64,000 nucleotides of DNA from Leidyana gryllorum EB-2025a (lineage: Eukaryota > Apicomplexa), in the NCBI GenBank assembly GCA_048772705.1, contig JBLWGC010000160.1, positions 1 to 64,000 on the forward strand. Reading direction: 5' to 3'. The notes under the pieces are model-generated. The model made no database searches. It had not been told where the DNA came from and was given only the letters and a program-made list of their open reading frames with translations. This document shows positions 33,274 through 42,793 of the stretch, in pieces (the first letter of the stretch is position 1; each line of letters begins with the position of its first letter). The position numbers and the translations under genes are program-made.

Positions 33274-35837
33274 ATGGCCCTGAGTCTGACTGAGTTGTTG
33301 GGGGGTCTGGGTCACGTAGGAAGGTCCGGAGGATACTGGGAGGCCGTTTCTGATGAGAAGCTCCAGGCGTTGGAGCGGTTACCGCGCTCGTATAAGCTTT
33401 GGATGGAGTTATTTGATGATTTAGAATTGTGGGCCGGGAATAGCGGAGTACCACCAAACTCTGAAGAATTGCTCCGTGTGGAGAAGGTGTATGTTCGAGC
33501 CATTGCCGAGTTACCGAAAATCCCGAAAGTGCGGTTGCGATATGCCAACTTCCTTTGGAAACATCGCAAACAGGTCACGGCTACTCGGCGAGCGTATGAC
33601 GATGCGTTGCGGGCGATTCCTCTGACACAACACGAACTGGTTTGGAAGCCATATATGGAGTTCGTGGCGGCGGTTGATATACCTCCAATGACGGTTTCGG
33701 TGCTCAGACGTTATATACAGATAGAGCCAGCGTACACCGAAGCTCTGATCGGCTATCTCATGTCAGTCAATCGGAATGATGAGGCTGTGGACCTGTTGTG
33801 TCGAATTTGTTCGGATGACGCTTTCGAGAGTTTGGAGGGCAAGAGTCGTCAGGATTTGTGGATTGAGCTCTGTACTTTCATTGCAAAGCACGCGCGTGAT
33901 ATCCGCAGCGTTGATGGGGCCAAAATAATTCGATCCGCACTTCGTCGATATGTTGACTCAGTTGCCACCCTTTGGTGTTGTCTGGCCACTTACCACGCAG
34001 TATTGGAGGGATTCGATCTGGCAGTGAACATATACGAGGAGGCGTTGGTCAGTGTGCATTCGGTCGAAGACTTCACCGTTGTCTACGACGCTTACACTCA
34101 ATACCTGGACTCTGCGGTGCAGACGCAGGTCGAAAGACTTGAGACAGAAGAGTGAGTTTCATTGTTTGCCGGTTGTGTGTGCCGACTGTGATATTGCTGG
34201 TCGCTATTGTTCACTGCTGATACTCATTTCCCGCTGTTCAGACTGACTGAGAAGACTCGCGACTCGATCCAAAAGGAGATAGACTTCCGGATGGGACTGT
34301 TGAGTGAGCTGATAGACCGCCGAGGGGAGATGTTGTCCGCGGTGCGTATTCGTCGGAGTCCCAATAACGTGTACGAATGGCTGAGCCGAGTTCAATTATT
34401 CTGCCGGCCAAAGGCATCTCAAGTGAAAGATGGAGCCAAGGACGGAGACGTGCAGCTGGGTCAAGACGAACACATCACGGCCAAGGTGTACGATCGGAGT
34501 CGTATAGATGATCCGGCGAAAGTCATCGAAACCTTCGGCGAAGCAGTAGTTACTATTGACCCGTTCAAAGCCAACGGCTCGATATCATTGATATGGATAG
34601 AGTTTGCCAAGTTTTATGAGTTGTTCGGTGACACGGCAAACGCGCGGAAGGTATTGGAGAAAGGATGCGAAGCTGAACACAAGACTCTCGACTCTTTAGC
34701 TAGTGTATGGTGCGAGCGAATCGAGCTGGAACTTCGCCATGATGAGTACCAGAAAGCTTTGGCACTCGCACGAGCGGCCGTTCAAAAGCCTACCAAAGCT
34801 CAACAGAAGGAGTTTGAGGCAATGGATGAGGAAGATTTCCTCAGGGGGTTGCGCGATGAGCAGCGGCCCCAAGGGCGGTTATATAAATCTGTCAAATTAT
34901 GGTCCTTATGTGCCGACTTGGAGGAGAACTTTGGCACATTCGATAGCCTCAAAGCCGCTTATGATGCCATGTTCGACACGCGGACCATAACTGTCCAACA
35001 GATTCTGATATACGCCGAGCTTCTGGAGAAAAAGAAATACTTTGAGGACGCATTCCGAGTATACGAGCGCGGCTTACACAACTTCAGATGGCCCCACGCA
35101 CTCGATATTTGGCTCGTCTATCTCAGCAAGTTTGTATCGCGGTATGGCCACCGGAAACTCGACCGTGCCCGTGAGCTCTTTGAAGAGGTAAGCAACACTC
35201 CTGGCGACCCGCTCCCCTTCTATATCCGTCTCCAGGCCGTCTCGGAAGTCCCAAAGGCTTTTGCGTTCAAAATGTTCTTCATGTACGCCAAGTTTGAAGA
35301 GCAATTTGGACTCATCCGCAACGCTCTGGCGGTCTATCACAGAGCCACCAAGCGAGTGCCCGATGAAGACAAAATCAAAGTATACGAAATCCTCATTGCT
35401 GCCGTAAGTGTTGCAACTCTCACTGACCCCACTCCTTTTCTCAGACGGCGGAATACTTTGGTATTGTCAAAACCCGACCGCTATACGAGGACGCCATAAA
35501 GAATGTCATGGACTCCGATGTGCTTGCGATCGGCCTCAAGTATGCTGAAATGGAGGCCAGTCTGATGGAGGTCGATCGGGCGCGGGCCATTTTCGAGCAC
35601 ATCAGTCAGTTCGCCGATCCCGTCTCGGCCAAAGGCTTCTGGAGCGCTTGGAGAGCATTCGAAGTTGCCAACGGTGACGAGGAGACATTCAGAGAAATGC
35701 TCCGAAAACGCCGAGCCGTCGCCTCGCAGTTCGAGGAAGCCAAGAGTCTGCACTTTGATGACGAGCTTTTGAAAGAGTTACGCGAGAGAACGGGAGCCGA
35801 AGCTCCGGCTGATAACGAGGGCGGCGAGGATAAATGA
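33274..35837 (+). CDS. SYF1: Splicing factor SYF1/XAB2 (HAT-repeat protein)
   Basis: Scaffold of the Prp19/NineTeen spliceosome complex. Arrays of HAT repeats run the whole length and follow human XAB2 block by block: LPRSYKLWMEL, ALRAIPLTQHELVWKPYMEF, YTEALIGYL, VDPFKANGS-type ITIDPFKANG, LASVWCERIELELRHDEYQKA, RLYKSVKLWSLCADLEENFG, YFEDAFRVYERGLHNFRWPH, YGHRKLDRARELFEE, KMFFMYAKFEEQFGL and DRARAIFEHISQFADP. Three introns: one near 34151-34242, one of 48 nt at 35188-35235 that keeps the frame open and could be missed, and one near 35404-35445. The acidic tail is short compared with human. The N-terminus before the first HAT repeat is shorter than usual, so an upstream exon is possible. Confidence 0.93.
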
Positions 35838-36052
35838 GACGGAGGGGGTACGATAGAATCTGCTCAAAATAGATCGATCGAGCGATCATTCATCCGGTTT
35901 CGCAGGAAAGTCAGATTAATTGCCGACAAACTATAGATTGAGCCACTGCCCACTTGTGTTACACACTACCCCAGGCGTCTCCTCGTCTGACCCCCCGCAC
36001 CGTGTGAAATCGTACTACCCATACCTTATTTTGTCATTCCTTTTTGTCTCAA

Positions 36053-36862
36053 ATGCGGGGTCGTACGCTCCCGAGCCAACAACAGCTGAAGATCTCTGAA
36101 GAGGCCAAAAGGGACATTAATAACGTCTTCAGAGTCTTCGACCCTCAAAATGAGGGATTCATATCACTGCAAGAAGTGTTACTGGCGTTGCAAGCTCTCG
36201 AGCTCACTCATACCCCTCAGGAGGTGCGAAATACCATTACCCCAATGAACAAGCATACTGCTACAGATGCAAAATCTCGCGGCTTTGTCGGAGCGAGGAC
36301 TGGGAAGACCTGGTATGGTTCGATTGCAGGAGTTTTACAACTTCGCCGCGCAGAAGATTGTAAGCTACCCAGATCAATGCTCCTCTCCTAGTGCCTCTGA
36401 CGCCTCTTTGACCTCCACCGACCGCATCTGTCCGTTAGGCAAAGCGGAAACCTGAGGATGAATACCGAAAAGCTTTCAAATTGTTTGATGTCCGAGAACA
36501 AGGATACATAAGTTTCGAAGTGAGCCACACACGTGTGTGCTGCCGTGTCCTAAATTCTTCCAACCCGCAAACCAGGACCTGCAACGGCGCGCCCAGGAGG
36601 TGGGTGAACTGTTGACAGATGATGAAGTGCATGAGGTGAGCGATTTGTCCCGTTTTCCACCCACGTCGCCCGCGCGGTGTCCACACACTCGTCGTCTATG
36701 GATTACCTGGGAGCACACGACCTCCTACTCTGCATTGTGCTGATATCGCACATTCCGCAGATGATGGAAGAAGCTGACATGAATGGAGATGGCTTCGTAA
36801 CAGAAGACGACTTTGTGATGCTGCTCAAGAAGACGGAGCGGTTCATGGCTTCTTTGAGATGA
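36053..36862 (+). CDS. Centrin / Cdc31-like EF-hand protein
   Basis: Calcium-binding protein of basal bodies and centrosome-like structures. Five exons. EF1 region DPQNEGFISLQEV, exon 2 MQNLAALSERGLGRPGMVRL with EFYNFAAQKI, EF3 FKLFDVREQGYISF, then LQRRAQEVGELLTDDEVHE, and a canonical EF4 DMNGDGFVTEDDF followed by LLKKTERF as in centrins. Only EF4 has a full calcium loop; EF1 and EF3 have lost acidic ligands and EF2 is shrunken. The intron at about 36521-36576 carries the 14-bp perfect palindrome CACACACGTGTGTG. Total about 165 residues, normal for the family. Confidence 0.88.
36526..36539. other. Intronic CACACACGTGTGTG palindrome
   Basis: Perfect 14-bp palindrome in a centrin intron, directly after the GTGAGC donor. 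Confidence 0.8.
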
Positions 36863-36997
36863 ATGAGAGGGGCGATCGTCCGATGAGCCGGATCACTCGA
36901 TTGTGATCACACGATCATGGCGAGCTCCCAACTGTACAAAAAGAAGAAATACCCACATTGAAGAATAAAGGATGAAAGAGCATATATGGATCCGAAA

Positions 36998-39025
36998 TCA
37001 AGTTAACAAGGGCATATCGTCGAAACGTGTCCGATTGCAGATGTTGCACCCAGCCAAGTCGTGTGGAGGCGGAAGGAACTGTTCGCTGCAGTTGCCACAT
37101 AACTTGTTGGCAACAGCGCTATTGAACACGAGTTTGCCTGACGGACCAGTTATCCGTAAATAGTATTTGTCTCGAACGCGAGCTTGTCTCCGTTGTTGCC
37201 AGGCTTCCCGAGCTCTGGCTCTTTCCTCATTTTTGGCAGTCTTCTCAGCCTTTGAGACTCGCGGAGGCGAAGCACCTGAAGCGCCTTCGTCGGCTCCCGC
37301 TGCATCACCTCCGGGAAGCGTTTCTCCTGGAGCAGGCGGCGGGGGCAAAGGTGGTGTTGGTTGCCGCTGTAAGGGGGGAGGAGGTGCAGCTGCCTCCGCC
37401 TTGACTGGAGGAGGTGTCGGTGTTTTGGGGGGCGGAGGGGCCTTCTCTTCGGCCGGGGGCGGTTCAGCAGCTTTTGGTGGTTCCTCGGCTGGAGCCGGTG
37501 GGGTAGGAGGTTTGGCCCCAGCAGGCGCGGTCTTTGGCTCTGGTGGCGCGGGAGCCACCTTGAGTGGCTCGACCTTCTTGGCCGAAGCACTGGGGGCCCC
37601 CGATCCTGGACGGCCGGGGGCTCCGGCTCCCGGTCTGCCAGCAGCACCCGCTCCTGGCCGAGCTGAGCCACCAGGGACGGTAGAGGGTGTCTTGGGAGCT
37701 GCTGGCTCGGCTGCGGGAGCTCCGAGAGCAGCTGGGGCGGCAGCCGAGGGTTCAGCAGCCGCCTTTGCAGTCTCGGCGCCCGCTTTGCCAGCCTTGGCAG
37801 GAGCCTTGCCACTTTCACTGGGTGCAGCGGATGTCGCAGCTGTGGCGGCGCCCGAGGCAGCCTTCTTTTTCTTAGGCTTATCCCCCTCTGCACCAGCTGC
37901 AGCGGCCTTTTTCTTCTTGGGTTTCTCTCCCTCAGCACCAGCTGCAGCTGCTTTCTTCTTGGGTTTCTCGCCATCAGCTGCGGCAGTCTTCTTCTTCGTT
38001 TTCGCCTTTCCCCCATCGCCGTCCTTTTTGTCGCCAGTGGCCTTCTTCTTCTTGGCAGCAGTGCCCTCTTTGGCGGGAGCGCCTTCTTTGGCAGTGTCGG
38101 CTGCGGCCTCTTTGGTGGCGGGGACATCTTTGGCTGGTGCGGCGTCTTTGGCTTCGGCAGCAGCTTTGGGGGCGTCTTTCGCATCCGCCTTGGCAGCCTC
38201 TTTGCCTTTAGCCTTCTTGGCCTTTTTGTCATCAGCCCCATCAGCAGCTTTCTTCTTAGTCTTTGCTTCGCCAGACTTCTTCTCTCCGTCGTCCTTCTTG
38301 GCCGACTTGCCATCGCCATCTTTCTTTCCGGCTTTCTTCTTGGCCGCCTTTGCGTCTCCCCCGGCTGCTTTGGCGTCCGCTCCAGCATCCTTTGCGGCTG
38401 GGGCCGCTTCCTCGGCTTTTGCCTTGGCGGCCTCTTCGTCGAGTTTGGAACTCGATCTCTGGAGAGCGCGAGTGGCGGCATCTGTTTTGGCGGCCTCGTC
38501 AGCAGCAACGGGCTTATCCTCTCCGGCCTTGGCCTTGGAGGCAGCCTTCTTCTTCTTGTCACCGGACTTGGCGTCTCCGTCTCCCTTCTTGGCGGCTTTG
38601 GCGTCTCCGTCTCCCTTCTTGGCACCGTCTCCTTTCTTGGCACCGTCTCCCTTCTTGGCTCCGTCACCCTTCTTGCCGGCTTTGCCCTCCCCATCACCCT
38701 TCTTGCCGCTCTTACCACCTTCCTTGCCGCCTTTGCTTGCGGCTGCGGCTGAGGACTTTTGTTTCACCACTTTTGGAGGGGATTCCGGGGAAGCGTCAGC
38801 TCCTTCAGGCGCCTCCTTGCCGACAGCCCCTGCCTCTGCAGCGGCAGCACCCTTCTTGCCAAGCACTGGGGCATCGGATTTTTTGGCGGCAACCTTCTTG
38901 CTGCTGAGGTGTTCGGCGTCGTCGGCGAACTGATCTTTGGTTGGAGCCGCTTTGGCGTCTTTGGCCTGGAGATCGTCTTTCTTGAAGGAGATATCCTTCT
39001 TCGCTACTGCCTTTTTGGGAGGCAT
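36998..39025 (-). CDS. Lys/Ala/Pro-rich protein with C-terminal CxxC...CxxC motif
   Basis: 675 residues, one exon. It begins MPPKKAVAKKD and continues as a highly charged Lys/Ala/Gly/Asp-rich region with KKGDGA repeats (18-bp units, about 38600-38680) and blocks of KPKKK, then a long Pro/Ala-rich part. The last 80 residues are different: a coiled Arg/Glu stretch, an YYLRITGPSGKLVFNS strand, then CGNC and CNIC separated by 14 residues, likely a zinc-binding or disulfide pair. The composition recalls linker-histone-like or nucleolar basic proteins, but function is unknown. The reverse strand is also open for 588 codons here, a by-product of the biased codons. Confidence 0.78.
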   Translation of the reverse strand: MPPKKAVAKKDISFKKDDLQAKDAKAAPTKDQFADDAEHLSSKKVAAKKSDAPVLGKKGAAAAEAGAVGKEAPEGADASPESPPKVVKQKSSAAAASKGGKEGGKSGKKGDGEGKAGKKGDGAKKGDGAKKGDGAKKGDGDAKAAKKGDGDAKSGDKKKKAASKAKAGEDKPVAADEAAKTDAATRALQRSSSKLDEEAAKAKAEEAAPAAKDAGADAKAAGGDAKAAKKKAGKKDGDGKSAKKDDGEKKSGEAKTKKKAADGADDKKAKKAKGKEAAKADAKDAPKAAAEAKDAAPAKDVPATKEAAADTAKEGAPAKEGTAAKKKKATGDKKDGDGGKAKTKKKTAAADGEKPKKKAAAAGAEGEKPKKKKAAAAGAEGDKPKKKKAASGAATAATSAAPSESGKAPAKAGKAGAETAKAAAEPSAAAPAALGAPAAEPAAPKTPSTVPGGSARPGAGAAGRPGAGAPGRPGSGAPSASAKKVEPLKVAPAPPEPKTAPAGAKPPTPPAPAEEPPKAAEPPPAEEKAPPPPKTPTPPPVKAEAAAPPPPLQRQPTPPLPPPPAPGETLPGGDAAGADEGASGASPPRVSKAEKTAKNEERARAREAWQQRRQARVRDKYYLRITGPSGKLVFNSAVANKLCGNCSEQFLPPPHDLAGCNICNRTRFDDMPLLT

Positions 39026-39067
39026 AGGGTGCAGGTCACATGCACTCTTTGTGCAAGTTGCACGTTC

Positions 39068-40198
39068 TCATCGTAGACCAGGGGTCTGTTTGTCGCTGAA
39101 TAAGCCTCCCAATGTTTGTGATCCACTGCTTCCAGCCTTGCGTAAGAGTGCAGCTTTGTGTCGCACCTCAGTTCCGCTGCGAATTTCCTTTCGCTTTTGA
39201 GCGGCAATATATGCCTCGGTGGCTTCAGCTCCCACTTTTGAGAGACGCGGCTGATCGGACGGTAACTGCTTAGCGACGACCTTCTTGAGGGTCAAGTGTT
39301 CGCGTGGGTCTTCGAGAGCCAGCGAGACGCGTCTGTTGGCGTTGGCGGGGGCTTTGCCGGCCGGGGGAGGGCTGGGCGGCTGTTTCATAAGAGTGGAGAG
39401 ACGAGGCTCTCTCTTGGGGGCAGCCGCTGGCGGAGCTTTGGGTTGGGGAGAGGCTGGTTGGCCAAAGTAGCCGGTTCTCGCGAGATTGCGATTGGGTGCA
39501 TCATCGATCCCACACTCGACTGGCACGTCCGGGTCATCCCAGGTACTCTCATCCTGGGGAGACTCGTCGCTATTGTGTGGAACCTGTGTCGCTGGTACGC
39601 CACCACCACCACCTTCGAGTTCGAGTTCGAGTCCGAGTCCGGTGTCTAATTCTCCAGTCTCGCTGGCAGCCTTGCGCAATTTGCTTTCTGCCGAGGAAGT
39701 GGTGCGCAACTCTTGGCTGCGGCTGGCAGCGTTGCTCAGTGCAACTGTGTCTGCTGTACTTGTCTGACGAGTTGTGATGGCCGATTGCTCCATCTCGTGG
39801 CTCTGGGAGTGTGCAGGGCTGGCTGTCATGGGGGTGGCTGCCATCGGAGTGGGCAGCTGGCTGGTTCGCCGGCTGCTACCCGCACCCCGACTGTCCTCGC
39901 CGCTCACCTCGGACGAGGAGGGGGAAGAAGAGGCCTCTTCGGCGTCCTCTTCTCCTCCACTGTGGCTGTCATCTGTGCGATCGGAGTGATTCCGAGATGG
40001 TGTGTGGGGTTGGGTGACGAGGGGGAGGGGGAGAGGTTCGCCGCTGCCCGATCTGCTGGCGAGTGTGGCAGTGGGCACAGAAGCTTTGTGGTCGGGCTGA
40101 AGATCTGATGTCGGCGATGGACTCGACATGAGAGCAGTTTTGAGAGAGGGAAGGAAGGCTAGAATGGAGGGCTTGCTGGTAGTGTTGTGAAGAAGCAT
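39068..40198 (-). CDS. Hypothetical Ser/Pro-rich protein
   Basis: About 376 residues, single exon, 42 bp after the same-strand Lys-rich gene's start and 19 bp from the UGDH stop. N-terminal two-thirds are Ser/Pro/Thr/Glu-rich and disordered, with an acidic Ser patch and an ELELEGGGGG run. The C-terminal third is basic with short conserved-looking blocks (NLARTGYFGQPAS, REHLTLKKVVAKQLPSDQPR, EATEAYIAAQKRKEIR). ATGs at 40198 and 40130 are both possible starts. No domain recognised. Confidence 0.65.
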   Translation of the reverse strand: MLLHNTTSKPSILAFLPSLKTALMSSPSPTSDLQPDHKASVPTATLASRSGSGEPLPLPLVTQPHTPSRNHSDRTDDSHSGGEEDAEEASSSPSSSEVSGEDSRGAGSSRRTSQLPTPMAATPMTASPAHSQSHEMEQSAITTRQTSTADTVALSNAASRSQELRTTSSAESKLRKAASETGELDTGLGLELELEGGGGGVPATQVPHNSDESPQDESTWDDPDVPVECGIDDAPNRNLARTGYFGQPASPQPKAPPAAAPKREPRLSTLMKQPPSPPPAGKAPANANRRVSLALEDPREHLTLKKVVAKQLPSDQPRLSKVGAEATEAYIAAQKRKEIRSGTEVRHKAALLRKAGSSGSQTLGGLFSDKQTPGLR

Positions 40199-40217
40199 GC
40201 AGGCCAAAAGCCGATCA

Positions 40218-41904
40218 TCAAACCACCAGAGAAGTGGTCAAACCACTGCTGCTGGGACTTTTGGCGAAACTCGCTTCGACTGCTGGGAGCTTTGGGGAAG
40301 TGAGACAGGGCGGCATGCCTTCTTCGTCCTCCAAGTTGTTGGGGGGCAAAGCAGCAGTAAAGGTACTCTTCGCGGGACGGCCGTGGGGGCGCACCTCGAA
40401 ACCGATCTTGGCCAGCTCCGCTGCGTCCAAGATTAGGCGGCCATCAAAGATGCACGCAGGTTTGCGCATCGTTTGATAGAACTGCTCATAGTCGAGGGTT
40501 TTAAACTCATCCCACTCGGTGAGAACGGCAATCGCGTCAGCTCCCTCCACAGCCTCGAGTGGCGTCTCCTATATTATCAAGGGCAAACAAAATGGGACTC
40601 GCACGCAGCACAGCCGCTCTTACCGTAAAGATAAAACGTTCCAACTGATCTGGAGGGGCCATTTTCTGCTGCTGTTTCATTTCCCAAATCGCGCTGTCCC
40701 TATCCACTAGCGGATCATAAACCTTCACCATGGCACCTTCTTCCAGCAAGCCCAAACAAACATCGCTGAGGGGAAGTTTAGGTCGGTTGTGGGGGAGAGT
40801 GAACTTACAGCGAGGGCGTTTCACGAACATCAGCAGTATCCTTCTTGAATGCGAAACCAAAAACAGCGATGCGTTTGCCTCGCAGCGTGTTGAACATTGT
40901 CTTAACCATCTTTGCGACGAACCGCCGCTTTGTATACTCGTTCATTTTTATAACCTGTAACCAGTATTCTGCAACTTCGTGGAGACCAAATGTCTCGCAG
41001 ATATAGACCAGATTGAGAATGTCTTTCTTGAAGCAGGAACCTCCAAAACCAACCGAAGCGTTGAGAAACTTGTTTCCAATACGTGTGTCTCGACCAACGG
41101 CTTGCGCTACGGCAGTCACATCAGCGCCCGATCGTTCGCACAGATGCGCCACCGCATTTATGGAGCTAATTCTTTGAGCCAAAAAGGCATTCGCAGTCAG
41201 CTTGCTCAACTCCGAGGACCAAACATCCATACACAAGATGCGGTCCCGAGGTACCCATCTCGCATACACGGAGGAGAGCTGATCCACAGCGTCAATCCCA
41301 CTCGTGCTGTTGGGCTCGCCTCCGATCAAAATGCGATCTGGCGACAGCAAGTCCTGAATAGCTGTACCTTCGGCGAGGAACTCAGGATTGCTCAGCACAT
41401 CGAAACTCGCTTCCCCCTTCCGGTTGGCAGCCAGGACACGAGCCAGCGCCGCGGCGGTACGCACGGGAACCGTACTCTTCTCGACCACAATCTTGCGAGA
41501 AGAACTATATTTTGCAATAGACCGGCCGGCTGCTTCCCAGCTGCTCAGGTCAGAGGCAGCTCCAGCTCCAATACCAGTCCGTTTCGTCGGGGTATTGACG
41601 CTCACAAATATCATATCGGCTTCAGCAATGTGCTTTTCGAGGTCAGTAGAGAAGTGCAGATTTTTTCCTCGGCAGCTTTCCACCACGGCTTGGAGCCCAG
41701 GCTCATAGATGGGCAGCTTGGATGAATTGAATGCCGCGATCCGCTCGGCATTGATGTCCAGCACAACGACCTATGAGCAGACCCCTTATCCCAAAAAGGC
41801 CAATGCCGTGGACTCACCTGAATGTCTGGGCACTTCATAGCTATAACGGCAGAGGTGGGGGCTCCCACATACCCAGCACCCAGGCAGGCGATCTTCTGTA
41901 CCAT
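40218..41904 (-). CDS. UDP-glucose 6-dehydrogenase
   Basis: Oxidises UDP-glucose to UDP-glucuronate in the cytosol, for glycan synthesis. Matches human UGDH throughout: [20 protein letters not shown] (NAD-binding), [63 protein letters not shown], the active-site segment [19 protein letters not shown] with its catalytic Cys, [17 protein letters not shown], and [16 protein letters not shown]...FDGRLI. At least four exons; the first intron follows CPDIQ, another follows ETPSL. Length about 500 aa, as usual. Divergent from UBC13 with 97 bp between start codons. Confidence 0.96.
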
Positions 41905-42001
41905 CCTAGTAACAGAGCTACCAGAAAAAAATTGATAGGCTTTGGCAGCAGGTGCTCCCAGGTGACCCACAAACGGATCCCATAATCTACTCCATCGGCT
42001 C

Positions 42002-42641
42002 ATGTCTGTTTCCAGACGAATTGCTAAGGAAATAGCCGACCTCAAGAATGCTCCCAGTGAGACCACATTCGTCAACACTTCTACAACACCCCACCAGCGC
42101 CCGGCATCGTAGCAGAGCCTGATGCCAACAACCAACGATACTTCCGTATCATTATGGACGGACCACAAGGCACTCCATATGAAGGTGAGAACGCCCAGAC
42201 GGACCGCACGCCACGCCACTCACCGGACAGACGGAAAATATCATTTGGAACTCTTCCTTCCGGAGGCTTATCCAATGGAGCCCCCCAAAGTTCGCTTTCT
42301 GACTAAGACGTACCACCCCAATACTGTAAGCACATCAACGAGTCTGAATGGTTCCCCATCATCACCTCCCAACCCCGCAGGACAAACTGGGCCGAATCTG
42401 TTTGGATGTCTTAAAGGACAAGTGGTCCCCAGCTCTGCAAGTCCGGACGGTTTTGCTGTCAATCCAGGCGCTTTTGAGCAGCCCGGAACCTGATGACCCT
42501 TTAGATTCATTCATAGCCGAGCACTTTAAGGTCGATCCGAAGGGCGCGGAGGCTCGGGGTAAGTAAGCAGCACATCGATCGCTCTCATCATTTTTGGTCA
42601 CAGCGAGGGAATGGAACCGACTCTACGCGATGAAATCTTAG
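42002..42641 (+). CDS. Ubiquitin-conjugating enzyme E2, UBC13/UBE2N type
   Basis: E2 that with a Uev partner builds Lys63-linked ubiquitin chains. Five short exons reconstructed by splicing: [18 protein letters not shown], then [20 protein letters not shown] with [29 protein letters not shown] with [10 protein letters not shown], the active-site exon [20 protein letters not shown] and [20 protein letters not shown], and the end [10 protein letters not shown]. Human UBE2N has the same order ([31 protein letters not shown]). Introns begin 42058, about 42184, 42327 and 42559, each 41-55 nt. Catalytic Cys is present in RICLDV. Confidence 0.95.
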
Positions 42642-42793
42642 CCTATTCCTCTCGTGGCTGTGTTGTTATAAACATCAAACCCACCGCACACATCTGTATG
42701 TGTCACCACTAATAGTTCCTTGTCTACTTTCACACATAGCCAGCCAGCCAGCGAGATGATAAGGTGTCAATAGGCCTCTCATCAAATGAAATC

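Noticed and set aside
37167-38933. 588-codon plus-strand open frame opposite the Lys/Ala-rich gene
   Set aside because: Ser/Ala/Phe/Leu composition is the complement of Lys/Ala/Gly codons; the minus frame has a proper ATG, charged protein and Cys module.
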